Made by a program: the position numbers and the translations under genes | In this document: piece after piece, positions 45,749 through 60,700 of the stretch | Layout of the letters: each line of letters starts with the position of its first letter | Position numbering within the stretch: position 1 is the first letter of the stretch | Origin: Leuctra nigra | Taxonomy: Eukaryota > Arthropoda > Insecta > Plecoptera > Leuctridae | DNA length: 64,000 nucleotides | Direction: 5' to 3' | Assembly: GCA_934045905.1 (NCBI GenBank) | Contig: OW203764.1 | Location: forward strand, 26,834,954-26,898,953 | The notes under the pieces: generated by a model | What the model was told of the DNA's origin: nothing | What the model saw: the letters and a program-made list of their open reading frames with translations, nothing else | The model's database searches: none

Positions 45749-48700
45749 TCACAACCAAGTTTCACCATTCACATCATCATCATCATCACCACTCTCACTG
45801 GCAGTTTCACATCCATAAAAATTATTGTTTCTGTCGCCATTGACACTATTTGTTTCTCTTCTTGCCGCATCATACTCTTCTGTCCAATTTACTTCATTTA
45901 TCACTTCTAGTTTCTCTTGAGCTACAATCTCTTTTAATTCATCACCTGGAAACTGTTCCACTTCAAATGTTTCACTTCCTTCTAATGAGCTGTCTCTCCT
46001 TGCCGCATCATACTCTTCTGTCCATTTTACTTCATTTATCACACCTAGTTTCTCTTGAGCTACAATCTCTTTTAATACATCACCTGGAAACTGTTCCACT
46101 TCAAATGTTTCACTTCCTTCTAATGAGCTGTCTCTCCTTGCCGCATCATACTCTTCTGTCCATTTTACTTCATTTATCACACCTAGTTTCTCTTGAGCTA
46201 CAATCTCTTTTAATACATCACCTGAAAACCGTTTCACTTCAAATGTTTCACTTCCTTCTATTGAACTGTCTTCTTCATATTTGTCTTCATCATACGCACT
46301 TTCCCTCACTTCATCAATGTTATGGTCATCGTCAGGTGTCTCTTCAAGCAACTCCTCCTCACTTTCATCCACTTCTGTTATAACATCCCCTCGATCACTA
46401 ACATGAGATTGACACAATTCTGCATAGAGCTGGGATTCTTCCTCCGTAAATTTTACCAATTTGAACCGACTATCAATGGTCACAAAGTAAGTGTCCACAA
46501 ATACACGCTTCCCTTTTATGAATGTTTTACCCCGGTATGTACATTTAGTCCCTTCATTCATTAAAACTTCCGCTGTATTCTTAGTAACCTGTAAAAAAAA
46601 GAAACCCTTTTAGCCCTTTCGGACCCTGGGTACACATTTGTGCAGGTAGACGTTTGAATTTTTTCCCGCCAGTGGGATCGCTTTTAAGTCTTGAGACCCA
46701 TCCTACACGATTGTGTAGGTTCAAGACATTGACAATCAGCTGTGAAGTTGATGGTTTTTCTCAACAGATGTCAGTTGTTTGACATTCACCATGGCTGATG
46801 GAAGCAAAAGGGCGTCTTTGGCAACAACAAAAAGTAAATATTTATTATTAATATATGAAAGTAATTGGAGATATTTCAAAATAAATTATAATTTTAGGAA
46901 TTGTTTGACGAATCAAAATCTGTTATTGACAGTTCACAGGTATTTGTTTTAGCTTCTCAAAACAAATATCAAAGATGCTACTACACGTTTGTGTAGTGTG
47001 GGTCGAATGTCAGTGTGCTACATAACCCTACTTTTCGAAATTATTTACTTCATGATACTATTTTGAGATGTTTTAATGATAAAATACCAATTAACTCGTT
47101 TTTTCTGTAATCCTGCATACCAGCGATGCTGTTTTGGATTTATTGAACGAGTCGGACATCGATACGCTCAGCAGCGATGATGGCGATTCGGACAAGACGA
47201 CCCTACGACCCTAAACCACCGGCTAAGAAGACCCGAGTTGCACCAATTCCATTCGATGAGAAGCATTTGGATGGATTCGGACATTGGCCCACGGTTGATG
47301 AGCAATCAACAGCTCGAAAGTGTCGACAGGTCAATTGCACGAAGCGAAGCCGCACTCGATGTGTGAAATGCGATGTATATTTGTGCCTTACAAAGGACAC
47401 TAACTGTTTTATGAACTTTTATGTCTAATCTTATAATTACTCATCAACTGTAGGCCATGGCCAATTTGTAAACAATAAATTTGTTGCTAAAATTGAATTT
47501 ATGTTGTAATAATATTTTACCAGTACAGCCCCAGGGCACACAATTGTGTAGGGGTCATTTGGGGTAGTTGGGGTCAAAAATAAAAAAAAATGGGAAACTA
47601 TATTTTTACTTGAATTATTTGATAGTAGAAAACAGCCTTTTTATAAAAATTGTATGCAAATTTAACCTTGGGTCTGAAAGGGTCAGAGCATCAACTAGAA
47701 ATTATCGAGTAAAAATTCTAAATTGACCAAGTAATTGAATAGCTCTTGAATTGCAATATAATTATGTGAATACACTCTAACATACTAACTAAACTGTTCT
47801 GCAATAAGTACCATGACATTTTCGAAATTATTGAGAGAATTTAGGTACAGTTTACTCGTTTTACCTTGTTCTTGCACATGGACTTTCAGACTAAACACTT
47901 TATTGCTCACAAAGACATTGAGACTTACCGTATTTTTACTCGCATATACTGTACTGTGCAAGTACACAATCTCACACAGTCATGATTTTGTGGTGATTTG
48001 GAAAGCAAGCAAGTACTAATTTGAAGACAAAACCTTTTTCTAGCCTTTTCAATGGCTAGAATTTCAAATTGTCCAACTGAATTGTCTAGTGGAATATGGA
48101 CTTAACTAGCGCTTCACTGTAGATAACAATTGAAATATTTACCTGCAATTTGTCCGGCTCTCCTGTGGTGTCCATCCTTGATGCCATGTTGACGGCATCC
48201 CCCCAGATGTCGTAGAGAGGTTTCTGCGATCCGACCACGCCGGCCGTCACTGGGCCGTGAGATATTCCGATGCGCAGTTTGAATTCCTGGAATGTCTCAC
48301 GGTTGTAGTTCTTCAGCACCTTGATCATCTTGGCAGCGAAGCGAGCGAGCACCACAACGGGATTTTCCTCGAAGTTGACTCGGGCGTACGAAGTGCTCGA
48401 GTCTCGACGACCTGTCACGAGACCGCAAGCAGCCATGTACGTCTGTCCGGCCACTTTGATCTTCTCGATGCGACGAAAGTCGTCCTTGAATAGGATCTGA
48501 GTACGGAAACAACGCACGGGTAATATACTAGTCTCATTATAAGGGTGGCTTATAGGCTTATAGCTAATCACATATAATTAGTTCCATCCGTTTTAAAATA
48601 AAACTTTAAAATAACTTCAAAATAATAGCATTTTTATATAGTCGAGGAATTTTAAGAGATATTGACATCCAAATAATATACGTACAAGATTCTTAGCGAT

Positions 48701-51700
48701 TAAAAACATTATACAAGTAAACATACACAAACCTTGTCAAAGTCACATATGATTTGATTGAGCAAGGTCAGACTGGTCTTCTCAGTGGCCTCATTTGGGT
48801 TCTCATCATCATTGATGTCGTAATCAGTGAGCGATGCAAACATCACTGCCACCGACTCATATTCTTCGTGATACAGCTCGTCATGTAAGCGATCTGTATT
48901 CAAATAGATCTTTGCTGCAAAATGATGTCAAATTAATTAACACATTATCTATCGGCTGTAAGTAAAAATTTAAAATTCTACAAAATGAAATGTCGCAAGG
49001 TGTGGATGGAAACTTACCGACATGTACAGGAAGAATGTTCTCGAGTAGCATCTTGTTCACTGTTCGAGTGAGAGTTGCATCCTCTTCTTCTCTCTGCAAC
49101 TGTTGCTTCCATTTGTAATCAAGTCGCATCATATACTCCGACTAAAGAGGAAGAAAAATATGCTTTCACTTCACAAATAAAACGAGGTACTACTAATAAG
49201 AATAATCGGTGTGGATATAGCTGCATTCAGAACCTGCCATAGCTCTGCCAATGTCTGTGCACCACTATATGCAAGTTGTTGCCAATGTTGTCACAGCCGT
49301 GATTAAAGCTACGTTTACAGCTCGGCAACACGAGCGCTCGGGCGCGCTGACGCTTTGACGCTAGCCAATCAGGTGGCTCAGCTCGGACACGCCGGAGCGT
49401 CGAAGCGCCGACCTTGAAACATAAACCATGTTCATCTTTCAAGGTCGGTGCGGCGAGCTATAAACGTAGCTTAATAGGAAGTAACATGGAGTTGCATTTG
49501 TACCTGTCGATCCAAGAGGTGCAATGTTACAAGAAGGAACAAAGCACTCATGATGTGAGCTACTTGAGGCTGCAATGTTGGATTCCACGTTTCACTGTTC
49601 TGAAAAGTAATTTACATTGTTAATTTACATTCACATTGCTAACATTTTTGTCTAGATACTCTACTTCTTACCTATTCCCAACCATCTTTCCAAATCTTTC
49701 GTCAATACTAGTGTACAAGTGTAGAAGAGTTCTATGTAGTATTTTTTTAGTTGTATATTTTTTTACATTGTGCCATAGACAGTCCACCATCAAATTTTTT
49801 CCAATTTTAGATAGCTAAAATAGGTAGCTTAATTTCATAATGGCTCAATTTTTAAAAAATTAAACCTTATAGACATTAGACACCACTTGTACATCGATAT
49901 AAAAGGCTTCCAAAGTTGAAAACTACAAGACAAAATATGAAGATTGAAGAATGAAATATTATGTATTTAACTCACCTGAAATATCTCAGGCAAGAAAATG
50001 ATTACACAGCAAATGTAGAGGCCTACAAACACCAAGCCCACGAGCAGTTGCAGCAAGAAGTGTATCTTCAGAAAGAAGAAACTCATGATGATGGCCAGAC
50101 TGCAGGATTCAGATATTTGCTGGAGAAAGAAGTAGTATGGCAATTAGAAACCTACTCGAGAAGGGTGTACCTAGGAATGCGATAGCAAAGCAGGAACTTA
50201 CCCAAGCCGGAACACAAGCGGGAATCTCGTTAACCAAATGAGAGGAAAAGCTCGTGTTGTTGACTTGGACCCGAGATTGTATCGTGTCGCAGTCTATCTG
50301 AAAATGAAACGAATCACATTTGGATATTGTTTAAGTATATTTTAGAATCTGAATGACAGGCTCAACACATACCTAGATCTCTAAAAAAAAATTGTACCGT
50401 AAAGTGGGGTGTATTTGACCAGAGAGGCGAATTAGTCTACTTTTTCAGAAGGGTAGGTATTCTCAACTCTCCTGCATCCACACCCTTTTTAATTTTGTCT
50501 CAAACATTTATATTCAAGTGAATATAAATTTGAGAAGTTTAGGTATTCTCAACTCTCCTGCATCCACACCCTTTTTAATTTTGTCTCAAACATTTATATT
50601 CAAGTGAATATAAATTTGAGAAGTTTAGGTATTCTCAACTCTCCTGCATCCACACCCTTTTTAATTTTGTCTCAAACATTTATATTCAAGTGAATATAAA
50701 TTTTTTAGATGCAATTAAAAAGGGTGTGGATGCAGGAGAGTTGAGAATACCCTTCTGAAAAATTGGTCAAATTCGCCTCACTGGTCAAATACACCCCCCC
50801 CCCCCCCCCCCTTTACGGTACCTATGAAGATGGCAAAATCTTTGATTTACATCCTTTGTGCCATTTTACAATTTTAACTATGTTCATGTAGAAGCATGAC
50901 TACATAAAAAACTGCGATGTATCCTTCAAAATTTACAATGCCATGTTACGTTACGTACCAGCTCCAACAGCGAACATGTCCCCAATGCAACGCAGACAGT
51001 AAGGTAAATGCACGTGCGAGCTGGTAATGAACACACAATCTCTTGGGACGTTCTATACAACAGTTTCAACACTGTGTTCCTCGGTTCAGGTATCATGGGG
51101 TATTCGTCTTCGTATACACTCCTCGCATTCCACAAGAAGAATGTCCAGAGGAACGGCATGAACAGGAACAGCGAGCCACACAGGGTACCAAACCCTATCC
51201 ATGTAAGACGGTGAGAACTGAAATCAGGTTTAACAGGTTGACACACATTAAAAAAAATATATATGAAGTAAAAATATTTTGATACCTAGGCAATTTTTTT
51301 GTACAGACTTCCAACCGTTTTTTTGTAGGTACCTATTTTTTTTTAAAAATAAATGTTAGGTATTATTTCCTAAGAAGGTACATTTGGAAAGTGACATTAG
51401 GTACACAAAATCAAATCACCTTGCATAATGCTGCATTTATAGTTAATGTTTCCTTGCAAATATTTCAATTCTTATTGAAAATTTCTTACGCAGCCTTGTG
51501 CAACAGTGATCTTACTCTGCAACGGCCAGCTGTCCCTCACAGCAGTTTCAACTATAGATGGGATGAGCCGATGGTGGGATGGTGTAACAAACAATAAGTA
51601 GGATAAAATATGAATGATATTTTTAGTTACTATTTAATGCAAATAATAGCCCTATTCTATTGACTCACCATTTCGTAAGTTATTTTGTATATTATTTACA

Positions 51701-54700
51701 AGTTATTACACGTTACAAGTTATTACAAGTTATTATTTACAAGTACAAGTTATTATTTACAGGTGTACGTACAAGGTACGTACACCCACGGACTTACCTA
51801 ATAAGTAATAACTGACGGAGAACGGTAACGTAAGTGAATTACCATCAATATTTATTTGTTGGGTGAAATGACTGGTTGGTTGGTTGGTTAGTTCTTAAGC
51901 TAAGTTCCCATACTTCGTATACGCATCGCTTTCGGTTCAATTTCGCAAAATGGCTACCTTTTCAGCAAAAAATAATGTTGAACAAACTTCAACATTTTGA
52001 GCGAAACCGAACCGAAAGCGAAATGAATGCGAATTATGGGAACTTAGCTTTATAATCAAAACTTCCAACAAAACATTCTCGACATCTGCTTTTACCTCAA
52101 TACTTATTGCCCTCTGAATCATCAAGGTTTGAAAACAATAAACATACTTAAACGGACATAAGTCTCACCTGGGCATATTGAGTCCCTGAATGGCCAGCAT
52201 GCTCAGAGCAACGATGAACGCAGAACTGACGTAGAACTTGAAGAGCGGATCTGCCTGCTGAAGAAACGGCAACTCCCATGAAAACTTGTCAAATGTCAGA
52301 CATGCCGGATTTATGCCCTCCTCATCCTCCCCCTGATGAGGAGTTTTATTCCTTCGTAACCATCGTCTGGAAAGAAACCATCGATACATCGTCAATGACT
52401 AGTAAAATTGATGACGGTACTAAATTTTGTTTTTAAGCTCCATGCCTAGTTGTTTGTTAATTAGGTTTTTAATTTAGATAAAATAAACTTACTCGTGAAC
52501 ACCATACCGCATCTTCTTGATCGCCTTCTCCATCTGAATGTCGGTTACTTTGAGTGCTTGTTTGTATTGATACAGATTGTTGTCCATGAAGACTGTGGTC
52601 CTCCGTGCCTCAACTGCTATATTGTCATTCGTATTGCGACGAATTGACACCTAAAAGGAAATAAAAATGAAAAAACATTTTATTCTGAGTAATTTTAATT
52701 TAAAATTCATTCTAAATCACATAGCCAGAATGAATTTTCAACATGTTATTTATTATTTCATCAGCATCACAAAATTTCAACTTTTATTTGATTTGTGTCA
52801 GCAGAATTAATATTTTTATTCTAAATCTACATTGAAACTGATTTTGTACAAGCACAAAATAGATAAATAATACATAGATATTTATAGATTTAATAGTTAT
52901 TTTACAAGATAAATATTTGATTTAATTTATTTTTCAAACAAAAACTCTCAACTTTAATTGAAGAGGAAGAAACATTGGTAGGGTAGTAGGTTACCATGTA
53001 GTAGGTACCTACCTACTACTTGGAATGCACTAATATAGGAGGACCAGTAATTGATTTGAAACCGATAGAAAGTGGATCATCAAGACTCACCTGTGCCTGG
53101 TTCCTGTTTGTGATCTTGCGGTTGATGTTTGCCGAGCTGATTCGTCGGTTGTACGGGGTACGTTGTGGTGTGTTCTCCAACTCCAAGTGGCTCACCATCT
53201 CGTGCATATAATTGCTGACAACGTCCGATTGCAAGATCTTGCCGTTGACAACCAGAGGAGCTGCCTCCTCCACACTCTGCACAGAGAGACAGCAATACAA
53301 CACTCCAAGTCATAAATTGGGGTGAAATATCAATAATACAGGACTTCTTTTTTAATACTGTATGTAGTACTATTTAAATTACGAGTGTGCACTTTTGTTG
53401 AATAAATAATAGTGCAACTTCTAGAAACTGATTATTTTATATGGTGGTATATTTTTATTTTTTTACCTACATGAATCAGCGTAGCTGAGTCCTGAATTAA
53501 CACAATGCTTTGTAGTAGTACTTAAAAGTGCATTCTCTACCCCGAGTAAAGGGCAATATCTACCTAAAATTGTTGCATTCCTTGGGGTTGTCAAAAGCTT
53601 ACTTTGAATTCTGGTAAACCTGAATGGCTGGGCTATATTTTGTGTCAAAGTGCAATTTAAATTAATATTTTTATTTGCGGATGATGTGGTGGTGTGGGGA
53701 GGAACTAGGGAGGAAGTGCAGTTAAAGATTGATAAGTGGAGTGAAGAGACAGAGAAGATGGGTTTGAGAATAAGCGAAGAGAAGAGTGAAGTAATGACAA
53801 TGGAACGAAAAAAGATAAGACAAGGACATGCCAGAATCAAGATGAGGGATGGATGGCTGAAAGAAGTAGAGGAATTTAAGTACCTGGGGAGCCTGCTCAC
53901 CAACAAGGCAAAAGTAGATAGAGAAGTACAGGAAAGAAGAAGGAAAGCAGAGGGTTTCTATCAGGCAGTGAGGAAGTTGCTGTGGCATGAGAAATTTCCA
54001 AAAGTGTGTAAAATGATCATGTTTAAAATGTATTTCCTGCCAATTCTAACATACGGGGCAGTGACATGGTCAGCTGGAGGAAAGGAAGTGGATCAGCTTC
54101 AGGCAGCAGAGATGAAGTTTTTGAGGAGTGTGAATGGGGTGACAAGAACGGATAGGGTTCGAAGTATGAAGATAAGAAGAGAGCTGAGGGTTGAAAGATT
54201 GGGGTTCAAGCTGGGCAGAGAGAGGCTTCGGTGGTTTGGCCACATGAAGAGGATGGGAACCGACAGAGTGCCAAGGCGGGTGTTTGAAGCGGCTACAGTG
54301 GGAACACGGAGAGTGGGGCGACCAAGAGACAGGTGGATTGGACTGATCAAGGATGATGTGCTGGAGAGAGGAGGAAGTTGGAGTGAGTTGGAGGCTGAGA
54401 GACAGTGGGAGGACAGAACAATGTGGAGGCAGTTTGTGGAACAATTGGAAGTGGAGGAAGAAAAAGAAGATGAGGAGGAGACGCCAGGCGTGGCCAGCCG
54501 GTCTCCAGTAGTCCTGCGGCCCTAGTGTTGGTGGGAACACCCACCCCCTGACCCATTGAATTGGAACCAGCGGAAAGATGATTATTATTTTAATTATCCT
54601 ATGTATATGAAGTCCTTTCATATCAACTGTTTCCTCACTGTTTTGTAGTAGTGACAGTAAAGATAGATGAACAACTAACCGTAGTGTTGGCTACTTTTGG

Positions 54701-57700
54701 CACAATGAAGTAAGTCTTGATCTTGTACTTGGCTAGAAGATTGCTGCGTAGCTCACCGTCCGCGGGAATCAAGTTGAATTGATCACCCAACTCATCCACA
54801 GTCTGCTGCGTCACGTGAACCTTGCTGGCAGAAACAACACTCATTGATTTAACTGCTGATTAAAGTGTACTAGGAAAACGCTAGTGTAACGCGAGCACCG
54901 ATACGTTACCGAAAACACAACAGATCGAGTACATCTGGTACTCACCCAGCTTGACCAGTCTGCTCCATGACGTTAGCGATGACAACGTCTTTGGACCAAA
55001 TGTCATACTGCCACTTGCTCAAGCCCAGAATCCCACTGAGAATGTTGCCGGAGTGAATCCCAATGCGCATGTCCAGTCCTTGACGCAGGTTCCGCACCTC
55101 GCTGTGACCAAACATGATCCGTAAGCAAGCATGCGTACATGCTCTATACAGTCACAATAAATAGGTTGCAATCTGTGAATAAGCAGCATTACAGAGATTG
55201 CAATTGTTTTTATCACGGCCTTCTGAACGAAGCGTCTGACACATTTTTCTCGACGCCTCGTTCAAAACAATTGCAATCTGTCAAATACTGCTTTTGGTAC
55301 ATCTTGTTTTCACAAGAATTTGAATGAATGAAATATGAATGAAATATGCCAATTGTATTTGATTGTTGACACTGAGGTAAGCATCAATTTCTGTTATTTC
55401 GCAATGTAATTATCTAGTGGACGCCAGCCAAGTCGTACGGCGCGCACACTCTCATTTATAAAAGCTGGAGCAACCCGTTTTTACTGTAAGCATCAAAGTA
55501 GCATTTTCGGCCTACTGGATCTCAAACTTGGGAAATCTCATATTGTTGCGAAATACCTTAATTTCGATCTATGGCCCACGGTCCACCCCACCACATATCA
55601 AATTTAGTAACACTAGGTTTTGCGGCTTGAGAGCTAGATGGCCGTGAAAATCGTGTTTTAGGACGGTTTTCATAATCATAAATTTTACTGAACTTGTTAT
55701 ATACGATTGACATGAGCATGCGTACTGAAGTCTCACTCATTGGGGATATGTTATTTTTTTGCTATGTGGCGTTTTGCAACTTTTAGTGTCGTTACCTACA
55801 CTAGAATAATCCTTAATTTCAAAAAAAAATTACAACAGTTCAACTAAATTTTAATTACCTAGATTTTCATTATACCTAGCTTAAAAAGAGCACGATTTTA
55901 CTTGGCTCAGAAACTAGACATGATAAGTGTTTGATAATACTTTCAGGGAATGTGTACCTATAGCATGAATATCACCAAGTTCACACAAAAAATATGAAGA
56001 TCTGAGATTATGCCTCGAGTATGTCCAGTAGGCATTAGTGAGTCTGCATCTAAACAGATGTAGAATGAACATACCGGACATTCTTGATGATGTCGATCAT
56101 CTCCAGGCCGAGATTGACGCAGTTGGATGCGTGCTGTCGGCTGGAGTCGGGAACGCCGGCAACGCAGTAATAGCAGTCGCCCAAGAACTTGATTCGCAGC
56201 ACATTGTGGGCCTGGCGACACATCGACAAGACATTATGAATGCGCAGTGGCAGGAGTTCTATGATCAGACTAGCTCTCATCTGAGGGTGATGTTCTATTC
56301 TACACTTAGTCTTGCTCAAAGACAGGACCAATGTAAATTGCCTATAGCCAATTTTTGTATTGAAGCTTACATCCATCATCCTCAGGTTAGTAATAAAAAT
56401 AATTCGGTGCATTAGTAATTTAAGCTTGTAAACAATCAATCAATATTTTTACTTTTTAGTTTTTGTTTTATAGCATATCAAGCTGTCTACGTTGATGAGG
56501 TATAATGTGATTTTGTATGCATTAATGTTGTGAATGTTGCCTATCTTTCCCGGAACAGCTACCCTTCCAAAGAGTTACATGCTCGACTTTGCTCGTTGCT
56601 TGGGTCTGAGGTAGGCAAGGCAAATGACTTCAAAGACATAGTGCTGCATCCAGTCTTGTAGAACATACAGACACACAGACATGCATTGACACATTCTACT
56701 TTACATATTAAGTAGGTAAAGATAAAAAAAATCACTTGCTTGCTAAGCACAGATGAATTTTGTTCAACTACCTACATGATTATATCTACAAATCCAACAC
56801 CTGACCCAACGTGAATTATTCTATGTTATGTAGCACAGTAAGGCTGCTCCAATATTCAGTGGTTAATTTGTAAAATAATTAGAGATGTGAGCCGAGAATA
56901 TTCTCATGAGAATATTCTCCGTGCTCGAGAATATGCTCGAGAATATTCTCAAAGAGATTATTCTCCGAGAATATTTGAGAATATTCTCACCAGAGGTTTG
57001 AAAATTATTATTATATATAAAAAGTTCAAGTTTGAATGTTTTTGCACCATTTTATGGCCTTGGAAGGCTGTGCAATACATAGGCAGGGATAGCGAGCATG
57101 AGCGAGCACGGATACGCGCAACTCCTCAAACCGAAATTCTGTCTATCGAAAATGTCCTTAAAAGCCAATAATTCTTGAATTTCGTCACAGACTGGTATGA
57201 AAATCTCAAAAAATTCCTAAAATATTGGTCCCAATAACCATGTTTTCAGTTGTAGTTTTAACGATCAAACGGTTCCTTGTTAATTTTCAAAAATCACAGA
57301 TTTTTAGAACGAGATCACAATATCTCGTTCTAAAAATATACTTGAGACCACTCATTTGATATGTGTGCGTACTCAATATCAGATCGATCTGTTGAACATC
57401 AGTTTCATATGTGTTTGAAAGTAGGCTCGACGTTACCGTGATCAAACATTTTCGAGAATTTGACAGCCAACACGCAAAATGTCGCTAAAATGTCAATAAC
57501 TTTTGGATTTAAGCACATATTAGTCTGAAAATTGTCAAAAATACAGATAATGTTGGTCCCAATGACCATGCAAAGTTTTAAGTTGATCGGTCAAACGGTT
57601 CTATAGTTTAAATTTAAAAAATCATAGGAAAGATAATTTCAAATTTTAACCAATGGGAGGATTTGGCTGAAACTTTGTAAGATTGGGGATAATGTTGGTC

Positions 57701-60700
57701 GTAATGACTTGTCAAAATTTCAAATTGATCGAACCAACCAATCGAAAGATATTTTTTAAAAATTTGAACCAATCGGGGGATTTCAAAAAATTTGGGTCTG
57801 CAACGCCCAGAATATGTGTGCAAAATTTCAGCTCGATCGAAGAAAACTCTGACCTGTATAGCCTAAGTAACGATTCCCGACTGGTTCTCCATAACAATAC
57901 TATGTATGCAAGATCCATAAAAGTACATACTTTTTGGAATTGAGCTAAAAGTTCGAGTTTTTATAAGCTTAGATGCATTTTTAAGAATATGCTTGAGAAA
58001 ATGCTCGTGCTCGAGAATATTCTCGAGAATATTCTCAAAAAGAATATGCTCGAGCATTTTACATCACTAAAAATAATAAGTGGGCGGACGCTTGGCTATT
58101 GTAAGTGTTAACATGTTTGCCTACGAAAACAATGGGGGGTTTGGGGGGAGGGCCCCACCCCCAAACCAATGCGGGTCCAGGGCGCACAGCCCCGGGAAAA
58201 TGTTGAATTTCAGGAACAAATTGGTGCCTTTCTATGCAATTTGTACTCGTCCGCTCCCAAATTAACCACTGTCTATACAAGTTAAAACTATTTTATCTCA
58301 CGAGAATAATATTACACACCTCTGACGCTTCGTCGAATCTGCCAAAGAGTTCGTTGAGAGTCTCCACAAGTTTCTGCACAGGCAATGAAACCGTCAACTT
58401 TGTGTAATTTACGACGTCTGCGTAGAGAATAGACACATTCTGATGTTCTTTGACGTACATATCTCTGCAAAACAAAACAGAGTAACTCAATAACACAGAT
58501 TACTACACAGTCATGTGACACTACTACACACAACAGTCATGTGACACTACTACACACAGTCATGTGACACTACTACACACAGTCATGTGACACTACTACA
58601 CAGTCATGTGACACTACACTACTACACCCAGTCATGTGACACTACAAAACCTAGTCATCATGATAAACTACACACACTACATATGAAGGAACTAATTTCA
58701 CCTACATATTTCAAATATATATTTATTGTTTTAAAACCAGTCACTCACGTGAATGGCTTTTTCCTCACAGGAGGAGCATTAGACTCTAGAGTCTGGAATA
58801 CTTTTCTTAAATCTTTCTTGACAACGTCGACAATATGCGTCGGTAGGATGCTCAACAACAATTGTTCCTCCTGCTGCCGCTCATATTTGAGATTGTAGGT
58901 TGACTTGATGCAATCGCGGCGGTCCAGAAACGTCCGGCGTACCGTCACCTCGTTCATGTACCGGTGGTAGAGTCCGAGAGCGTTCAAGCACGACAAGTAG
59001 ATGGCATCCGCCGTGAGCTGAAGAACACACAGTTGTGACTTAGGAAAGTAGTGGTCATCGTATAATTAAGGAAAACTTGGTGTAAATTATTTTTTATGGG
59101 AGTCAACGGGGTTGGGACTTGTTAATTGAGAAAACTGTTAACTGAGAAACGTATTAAACCAGGAACTACTGTAACGAATGGTAATTCTTATCATCAGTCA
59201 TCACAGCATTTTTTTTTCACTCTTTTATCAATGAACTATAATTCAGTTTGCTAATCTTTTTCCATTACTTCATGCAAAACAAAAGACAATAAATTTAGTC
59301 GCCACTCGCCAGTTGAATGCCAAGATATAGACATTATGACAATCTCACTCACCCTGATGTACCACCTTGGCTCATCGATGTAGACGACAGTCCCAAGCAG
59401 GAAGAGATGACACATTGTGACGGTGACACCGAGGATGATCGCCTGTAGGTTGTACGTGACAGGCAGGAACACGTAGCAAGCGAGCAGCGTATGTGCCGCA
59501 TACGCCGGACGCACCTTGACATGAGGCTTCGGGGATTCACCGGTCAGCTCCACGGATTTGTGATAAAGTGGCAAACCAAGATCCGAGCATACCAGAAGCA
59601 GCATCTGCACAAAAATTAACTCAGTTACAGCTACAAAACCTTCTGCAGAGATTGCTTTTGTATACCAATTAGTACCTGTGTCAATGGTTCTATTTTAAAT
59701 TTTCAAAATTCTTCTTGCAGATATTATAAAAATAGAAGTTCAGAGTTCTTCAGAAAACAAATTGTAAATATCATAAATCAAAATCATATTTTATGGCATT
59801 TGTAAAAAGAGCTAAAAGGCAATATGACACGATAATAATTATATGGTCACCCTTGCAATTTGAATTATAAAGTTTGCTAAGCGAAAATCTTTTTTAATTT
59901 GTATCGAGTATCTGCTCCGTTTTATTCAAGTTTGTGATACGTACTGCCATGCAAGAGACGAACAACGGCAGCCACGGGTAGTCCTTCAGAATCCTCTCTC
60001 TGACAATGAGGATGACCATCGGCCAGAACATTGCCATCAGAGCCGTGTAGACGACAATGTCAGGTAACACCTCCATTGCATCCACTGAAGTCTGTTGGAT
60101 CTACAAAGAAGATACGTTACGTTAACGTCGACGTAAACATGTGGGGGAAAAGGAGGGTTTAGCGAACTCATTTCCGAGACTGCGCACATACGCACCTCAT
60201 TGAACAATCAATTTTCATCACTACCTACTGGTTGAATAAATACCAAAAGTTACTAAATCTAAGATATACAATTTAATTTTTTATCATCAAACCTAAGGTA
60301 ACAACCTAGCTGACCCCGTAATCTACTGAAGATGACAGTAAACTTTAAAATGTTTTGTCTTCTGTCATTCTTTTAAATTTCCCTTTTCTTATCATGATAA
60401 CATAAATTTTGCCAAAGAAAAACAATTCTGGATGCACTATCTAGTTACAAACCAATCCATTTCCCACATGTTCTGACTTTGAGTTATGGCATTAGGTTCT
60501 ACTCACCCCGACTAATAGAACTATGATGTGGATGGTGTTCAACAACATCTGCAGCACGAAGAAGACGGAGAAGAAGCCAGTCTGAAGGCGTTGTTGATAT
60601 TGCAGGTACAAGTCTTCTAGACCCTTGCTGATGAACTGATGCTGGAATCACAAAACTAGCGTTAGGAAGAAAATTAGTATTTTATATGAAACAAGCGCTA

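Noticed and set aside
45850..46383. 177-codon plus-strand frame rich in Leu/His/Ser
   Set aside because: It is the antisense shadow of the repeat-bearing cyclase exon; its regularity comes from the 138-bp repeats.
47785..47967. 60-codon minus frame ending near a GTAAGT donor, considered as a first exon for the repeat protein
   Set aside because: The repeat exon joins perfectly in phase to cyclase exon 19 and completes its C2 domain, so no separate first exon is needed.
54070..54621. 183-codon minus frame
   Set aside because: Antisense of the LINE reverse transcriptase; composition reflects the purine-rich coding strand.
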